A stretch of 64,000 nt of DNA, taken from positions 1-64,000 of the forward strand of contig NZ_FTNF01000022.1 of NCBI RefSeq assembly GCF_900156065.1, read 5' to 3'. Position 1 is the first letter of the stretch, and each line of letters opens with the position of its first letter. The notes below the pieces were generated by a model that was given only the letters and a program-made list of their open reading frames with translations, was not told where the DNA came from and did not search any database. Shown in pieces: positions 59,809 through 64,000 of this stretch. Source of the stretch: Micromonospora avicenniae (lineage in GTDB: Bacteria; Actinomycetota; Actinomycetes; Mycobacteriales; Micromonosporaceae). The position numbers and the translations under genes are program-made.

Positions 59809-60954
59809 GTGGCCAGGGACTACTACGGCATTCTCGGCGTGAGCCGGGACGCCTCCGACGACGAGATCAAGCGCGCCTACCGCAAGCTCGCGCGCCAGTT
59901 CCACCCGGATGTCAATCCGGATCCGGAGGCACAGGAGAAGTTCAAGGACATCAACGCCGCGTACGAGGTCCTCTCGGACGACCGGAAACGGCAGATCGTC
60001 GATCTCGGCGGCGACCCCCTCGCGCCTGGGGGCGGTGGCGCCGGTGGCCCGGGTGGTGCCGGTGGGGCCGGCCCGTTCGTCGGCTTCCAGGACATCATGG
60101 ACGCCTTCTTCGGCGGTGCCGCCGGCGGCTCGCGGGGGCCTCGGCCACGTACCCGGCCGGGCGCCGACGCGATCCTGCGTCTGGAGTTGGACCTGCACGA
60201 GACCGCGTTCGGCGTCGAGGCGCCGATCACCGTCGACACCGCCGTCCTCTGCACCACCTGCTCGGGCGCCGGCACCGCGGCGGGCACCCACCTCGCCACC
60301 TGCGAGGCGTGCGGGGGCCGCGGCGAGGTGCAGTCCGTGCAGCGCACCTTCCTCGGCCAGGTGGTCTCCGCCCGGCCGTGCACCGTCTGCCAGGGCTACG
60401 GCACGACCATCCCGCACCCCTGCCCGACCTGCGCCGGTGACGGCCGGGTGCGTACCCGCCGTTCGCTCACCGTCAAGATCCCGGCCGGCGTCGAGGACGG
60501 CATGCGGATCCGCCTGGCCCAGCAGGGCGAGGTCGGCCCTGGCGGCGGCACCGCCGGTGACCTCTACGTGGAGATCCACGAGCGTCCCCACGACGTCTAC
60601 TCCCGCAAGGGCGACGACCTGCACTGCCGGGTCACCGTGCCGATGACCGCGGCGGCGCTCGGCACCCGGCTGACCATCAAGACGCTGGACAGCGAGGAAA
60701 CCGTCGACGTCAAGGCCGGTACCCAGCCGGGCAGCACGCTGCGGCTACGCGCCCGCGGCGTGCCGCACCTGCGCGGCACCGGCCGAGGCGATCTCTACGT
60801 GCACCTCGACGTGCGTACGCCCAGCAAGCTCGACGCCGAACAGGAGCGGATGCTGCGGGAGTTCGCCAAGACCCGGGGCGAGGAGGTCGCCGAGCTGACC
60901 AAGCAGGGCGGCTTCTTCTCCCGGATGCGCGACGCCTTCAACGGTCACGCCTGA
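59809..60954 (+). CDS. dnaJ: Chaperone DnaJ (DnaJ2 type)
   Basis: DnaJ feeds unfolded proteins to DnaK. The 381-residue product has the J domain with HPD (32-34), a short Gly-rich linker, and four CxxCxGxG zinc repeats (CTTCSGAG, CEACGGRG, CTVCQGYG, CPTCAGDG). A C-terminal substrate domain follows. The GTG at 59809 gives the normal ARDYYGILG start; an ATG at 59791 is possible but less likely. It is the second dnaJ of actinobacteria, paired with hrcA and separate from the dnaK operon; no dnaK or grpE is in the window. Confidence 0.95.
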   Translation: MARDYYGILGVSRDASDDEIKRAYRKLARQFHPDVNPDPEAQEKFKDINAAYEVLSDDRKRQIVDLGGDPLAPGGGGAGGPGGAGGAGPFVGFQDIMDAFFGGAAGGSRGPRPRTRPGADAILRLELDLHETAFGVEAPITVDTAVLCTTCSGAGTAAGTHLATCEACGGRGEVQSVQRTFLGQVVSARPCTVCQGYGTTIPHPCPTCAGDGRVRTRRSLTVKIPAGVEDGMRIRLAQQGEVGPGGGTAGDLYVEIHERPHDVYSRKGDDLHCRVTVPMTAAALGTRLTIKTLDSEETVDVKAGTQPGSTLRLRARGVPHLRGTGRGDLYVHLDVRTPSKLDAEQERMLREFAKTRGEEVAELTKQGGFFSRMRDAFNGHA

Positions 60955-60960
60955 CGCGTC

Positions 60961-60998
60961 GGCCCGCCCGCCCGGCCCGGTCCGACACCGGGCGGGCC
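60961..60998 (+). terminator. hrcA-dnaJ terminator
   Basis: GGCCCGCCCG (60961-60970) pairs with CGGGCGGGCC (60989-60998) directly after the dnaJ stop. The loop is long (18 nt) and GC-rich. rsmE has its own promoter downstream. Confidence 0.6.
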
Positions 60999-61088
60999 TG
61001 AGACGTGAGCCGGCCGGTCGGTGGGTCCCGTCCGCAGCCGGCCGGGCTGAGCCGGCCGGCTGACCGTTCCGGCCGGGGCCGGGGCGGT

Positions 61089-61094
61089 TAGCCT
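61089..61094 (+). promoter_or_regulatory. -10 box for leaderless rsmE
   Basis: TAGCCT ends 7 nt before the GTG at 61102, and there is no Shine-Dalgarno sequence. Confidence 0.5.
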
Positions 61095-61101
61095 GTTGAC
61101 C

Positions 61102-61836
61102 GTGTCCGCCCCGCTCTTCCTCCTCGACTCGCTGCCCACCGCCGACACGCTGACCCTCGACGGCCCCGAGGGCCACCACGCGGCCACCGTGCAGCGGTTG
61201 CGGGTGGGCGAGGAACTGCTGCTCGCCGACGGCAAGGGCGGCACCGCCACCGCCGTGGTCACGGCCGTCGGCCGGGGCAGCCTGGAACTCGACGTGACCT
61301 CCCGGGGGTACGTCGACGCGTCCGTCCCGCGGCTGGTCGTGGTGCAGGGGATCGCCAAGGGGGACCGGGGCGAGTTGGCGGTGCAGGCGATGACCGAGGT
61401 CGGGGTGGACGAGATCGTGCCCTGGGCGGCGTCCCGCTCGGTGGCGCAGTGGCGCGGTGACCGGGGCGTACGGGCGCGGGAGAAGTGGGTCGCGACCGCC
61501 CGGGAGGCGGCCAAGCAGGCCCGGCGTTCGTGGCTGCCGGTGGTGGCCGGGTCCCCGGACGAGTCGACCAACCAGGTCGCCCGGCGCATCGGCGGGTCCG
61601 CCGCCGCGTTCGTGCTGCACGAGGAGGCCGACGACCGGCTCACCACCGTGGACCTTCCCGACGCCGGCGAGATCGTGCTGGTGGTCGGCCCCGAGGGTGG
61701 CATCGCTCCGGCCGAGGTGGACGCGTTCGCCGCCGCCGGTGCCCGCCCCGTACGCCTCGGCCCCTCCGTGCTGCGTACCTCGACGGCCGGGGTCGCCGCC
61801 CTCGCCGTCCTCGCCACCCGCCTCTCCCGCTGGTGA
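61102..61836 (+). CDS. rsmE: 16S rRNA (uracil1498-N3)-methyltransferase
   Basis: RsmE methylates U1498 of 16S rRNA in the decoding region. The 244-residue product has an N-terminal PUA-like domain (GPEGHHAATVQRLRVGEELLLADG) and a SPOUT methyltransferase knot with VVGPEGGIAPAEVDAF and LGPSVLRTSTAGVAAL. The GTG at 61102 is chosen because of the -10 box 7 nt upstream. rsmE after dnaJ is conserved in many bacteria. Confidence 0.95.
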   Translation: MSAPLFLLDSLPTADTLTLDGPEGHHAATVQRLRVGEELLLADGKGGTATAVVTAVGRGSLELDVTSRGYVDASVPRLVVVQGIAKGDRGELAVQAMTEVGVDEIVPWAASRSVAQWRGDRGVRAREKWVATAREAAKQARRSWLPVVAGSPDESTNQVARRIGGSAAAFVLHEEADDRLTTVDLPDAGEIVLVVGPEGGIAPAEVDAFAAAGARPVRLGPSVLRTSTAGVAALAVLATRLSRW

Positions 61837-61863
61837 CACCCGCGTCCTGAGCCGGGGCAGGAG

Positions 61864-62625
61864 TCAGCTGCGCAGGTACGAGGCGCCGTTCAGGTCGACG
61901 ATGGTGCCGGTCGCCCACTCGGCCTCCGGAGAGGTGAGCCAGTGCACCGCGGCGGCGATCTCCTCGGGGCGGGCGACCCGGTTGAAGGGGCTCTGCGCCC
62001 GTACCGCCACGCCGCGCTCAGCCTTGAGGTGCTCGTTGGTCATGTCGGTCTCCACGAAGCCGGGCGCGACGGTGGCCACCGCGATGCCGTACGGCGCGAG
62101 CGCCACGGCCAGCGACTGGCCCATCGCGTTCATGCCCGCCTTGCTCGCCCCGTACGCCGGGTTCGCCGGCTCGCCGCGGAACGCGCCCCGGGAGGAGACG
62201 TTGACGATCCGGCCGCCCCGGTCGCGCATGTGCTGGGCGGCGCACCAGGCGGCGTTGGCCGCGCCGAACAGGTTCGTGTCCAGCACCTCACGCCAGCGCT
62301 GCCGCCACTGCTCGTACGTGCTCTCGAAGACCGGGTGCGGTGGGTCGGCGGGTCCGAAGGTGCCCGCGTTGTTGACCAGCACGTCCAGCCCGCCGAGCAG
62401 GCCCGCCGCCTCGTCCACCATCGCCCGGACCGCGTCCGGGTCGGCGAGGTCGGCCCGCACCACCACGTGTCCCTCGCCGGGCAGTTGCGCCCGCAGCTCC
62501 TCGGCCAGCTCCGCCGAGTCCCGGTGGTGGATCGCCACCCGGTCGCCGCCGGCCGCGAAGGCCTTCACCACCGCCCGCCCGATGCCGCGCGAGCCTCCCG
62601 TCACCAGTACCGCCCGTGAAGTCAC
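61864..62625 (-). CDS. SDR-family oxidoreductase
   Basis: The 253-residue product is a classical SDR with TGGSRGIG near the N-terminus, NNAG, and the full catalytic set Ser (NVSS), Tyr and Lys in YGASKAG. It should be NAD(P)H-dependent; the substrate is unknown, but the sequence resembles 3-oxoacyl-ACP-reductase-like proteins. The GTG at 62625 gives the normal N-terminus (TSRAVLVTGG). It is convergent with rsmE and divergent from the HIT gene. Confidence 0.9.
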   Translation of the reverse strand: MTSRAVLVTGGSRGIGRAVVKAFAAGGDRVAIHHRDSAELAEELRAQLPGEGHVVVRADLADPDAVRAMVDEAAGLLGGLDVLVNNAGTFGPADPPHPVFESTYEQWRQRWREVLDTNLFGAANAAWCAAQHMRDRGGRIVNVSSRGAFRGEPANPAYGASKAGMNAMGQSLAVALAPYGIAVATVAPGFVETDMTNEHLKAERGVAVRAQSPFNRVARPEEIAAAVHWLTSPEAEWATGTIVDLNGASYLRS

Positions 62626-62705
62626 GCGGCCATCCTGCCGCACCTGCCTCCGGGGGCGGGAAGCGGTCCTTCCCATAGCAGAGGCATCGAACAGGGGCCC
62701 TTCCT

Positions 62706-62711
62706 TACACT
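62706..62711 (+). promoter_or_regulatory. -10 box for the leaderless HIT gene
   Basis: TACACT ends 6 nt before the ATG at 62718. Confidence 0.5.
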
Positions 62712-62717
62712 GCCCGG

Positions 62718-63077
62718 ATGGGATCAGACTGCCTGTTCTGCCGCATCGTCGCCGGGGAGATCCCGGCCACCGTCGTCCGGGCGACCCGTAACACCCTCGC
62801 CTTCCGCGACATCAACCCGAAGGCGCCGGTGCACGTGCTGGTGATCCCCAAGGAGCACTACGCCGACGTCGCGACGCTCGCCCAGGGCGACCCGGCGCTC
62901 GCCGGTGAGGTGCTCGCCACCGCGGCCGCGATCGCCGACGACGAGGGCCTGCTCGGTGACGGTTTCCGGCTGATGTTCAACACCGGGGCGTACGGCGGCC
63001 AGGAGGTCTTCCACGTGCACGCCCACCTGCTCGGTGGGGCGCCGCTCGGCCCGATGCTCGCCCGGGATCTCGCGTGA
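62718..63077 (+). CDS. HIT family nucleotide-binding protein (HINT type)
   Basis: The 119-residue product has the histidine triad HVHAH (99-103), with an N-terminal CLFCRIVAGEIP that may bind zinc. It resembles HINT-type hydrolases, which release AMP or phosphoramidate from small adducts. It overlaps the next gene by 4 nt (GTGA). Confidence 0.93.
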   Translation: MGSDCLFCRIVAGEIPATVVRATRNTLAFRDINPKAPVHVLVIPKEHYADVATLAQGDPALAGEVLATAAAIADDEGLLGDGFRLMFNTGAYGGQEVFHVHAHLLGGAPLGPMLARDLA

Positions 63078-64000
63078 GCGCGGTGACGGACCGGCTGGAC
63101 CGGCTGGTGCGCCAGACGCAGGCGCACAACCGGATTCCGGCGGTCTCGGCGGCCCTGCACCGGGCCGACCGGCCGCTCTGGACCTGCACCGTCGGCGGTA
63201 CGGGCAACGACAGCCCGCTCGGGCCTCGGACGCAGTTCCGGATCGGCTCGGTCACCAAGACGTTCACCGCCGTGCTGACGCTCCAGTGCCGGGACGACGG
63301 GCTGCTCGACCTGGACGACCCGGTGGGCCGGCACCTCGACCTGCCCGCGCACGGCGAGTTGACCGTACGCCGGCTGCTGTCCCACACCGCCGGTCTGCAA
63401 CGTGAGCCGTACGGCGACGTGTGGGACACGCTGCGCGCGCCCGACACCGAGCAGCTCCTGGCCGACCTGGCGCGGGCGGAGCGGGTGCTGCCATCGGGCC
63501 GCCGCTTCCACTACTCGAACCTCGGCATGGCGCTGCTCGGGCAACTGGTCGGCCGGCTGCGCGGGGGAACGTGGGCCGAGGTGCTCAGCGACCGGGTGCT
63601 GCTGCCGCTGGGGCTCACCGACACCACGGTGAGTCCAGGTCCGGCGGCCGCCACCGGCTTCCTGGTCGACGCGTACTCGGACGAGGCGCACCCGGAGCCG
63701 CCGACCGACTTCGGTGCCGTGGGGCCGGCCGCCCAGCTCTGGAGCACCGCCGGGGACATGGCGCGCTGGGCCGCCTTCCTGGCCGATCCGGCGGCGGTCG
63801 AGCCGGCCGGTACGGTGCTCGCCCCGGCCACGCTCGACGAGATGCGCTGGCCGGTGACGGTGACCGACGAGACCCTCTGGGCCGGCGGCTTCGGGCTGGG
63901 CCTGATCCTGGTGCCGCAGGGCGATCGGGTGATGCACGTGGGGCACGACGGCGCGATGCCGGGTTTCCTGGCCGGCGTCTACGGCCGACGCGGCGGGGCG
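63074..64000 (+). CDS. Serine hydrolase of the beta-lactamase/class C family, 3' end cut by window
   Basis: The first 309 residues are seen; the gene runs off the window. It has the active-site SVTK (S59, K62 in IGSVTK), YSN (Y147 in HYSN) and a late HDG motif (VGHDG), matching the beta-lactamase/esterase/D-aminopeptidase (EstB/PBP4-like) family. The role could be esterase, peptidase or beta-lactam hydrolase; no signal peptide is seen, so it is probably cytoplasmic. Translation is coupled to the HIT gene by the GTGA overlap. Confidence 0.85.
   Translation, partial: MSAVTDRLDRLVRQTQAHNRIPAVSAALHRADRPLWTCTVGGTGNDSPLGPRTQFRIGSVTKTFTAVLTLQCRDDGLLDLDDPVGRHLDLPAHGELTVRRLLSHTAGLQREPYGDVWDTLRAPDTEQLLADLARAERVLPSGRRFHYSNLGMALLGQLVGRLRGGTWAEVLSDRVLLPLGLTDTTVSPGPAAATGFLVDAYSDEAHPEPPTDFGAVGPAAQLWSTAGDMARWAAFLADPAAVEPAGTVLAPATLDEMRWPVTVTDETLWAGGFGLGLILVPQGDRVMHVGHDGAMPGFLAGVYGRRGGA

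Overview
The window is about 70% G+C chromosomal DNA from an actinomycete, most likely a member of the Micromonosporaceae (Micromonospora or Salinispora type). This rests on the codon bias, frequent GTG starts, many 4-nt GTGA/ATGA stop-start overlaps, actinobacterial families (DUF4233, DUF397, DUF3618, DUF4870, TIGR03960/DUF2344) and gene order. No database search was possible, so the genus is inferred.

Layout: the 3' end of a 5S rRNA and its terminator open the window (1-110). A housekeeping backbone follows: valS-folC-DUF4233 (1.2-5.5 kb), ndk (7.1), radical SAM/DUF2344 and rne (13.6-19.7), rplU-rpmA-obg (20-22), nadD-rsfS-gpgP-like-degV (33.6-36.3), comEA-comEC-holA (38.4-43), rpsT (43.6), lepA (45.8), hemW (56.5), hrcA-dnaJ-rsmE (58.7-61.8) and a HIT protein. 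As I recall it, this order matches Mycobacterium tuberculosis Rv2448c (valS) to Rv2372c (rsmE), so the backbone is ancestral and the interest lies in what sits between its blocks.

Lineage-specific blocks are: (1) 7.5-13.5 kb, an ECF41 sigma factor with its AhpD-like partner and a recognisable autoregulated promoter, a Tat-exported PhoD phosphatase, an acyltransferase and a proline-rich membrane-anchored protein; (2) 22.2-33.4 kb, an envelope/stress block (DUF6766, DUF4383, an Ala/Gln-rich protein, a holin-like protein, DUF3618) beside a CYP152-type fatty-acid peroxygenase P450, then an orphan DUF397 gene, pepN, a FAD monooxygenase and a PadR regulator, in the place where proBA would be expected; (3) 36.6-38.2 kb, an HxlR regulator, an alpha/beta hydrolase and a decayed IS5-type transposase; (4) 47.9-56.4 kb, a stress membrane protein, a sugar ABC importer without its ATPase, MOSC, a PhyH oxygenase, a lysozyme-like membrane protein, an SDR lacking the usual catalytic Tyr/Lys, and a crotonase.

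Regulatory signals are unusually readable. Twelve genes carry a TANNNT -10 box 6-8 nt before the start codon and look leaderless. Other signals are an ECF41 promoter, a CIRCE element, PadR and HxlR operator candidates, twin TTGAC-NN-GTCAA palindromes, sigma-B-like promoters and about ten strong hairpin terminators. The DUF2344 gene appears to start at ATC. I found no CRISPR array, tRNA, prophage or complete biosynthetic cluster.
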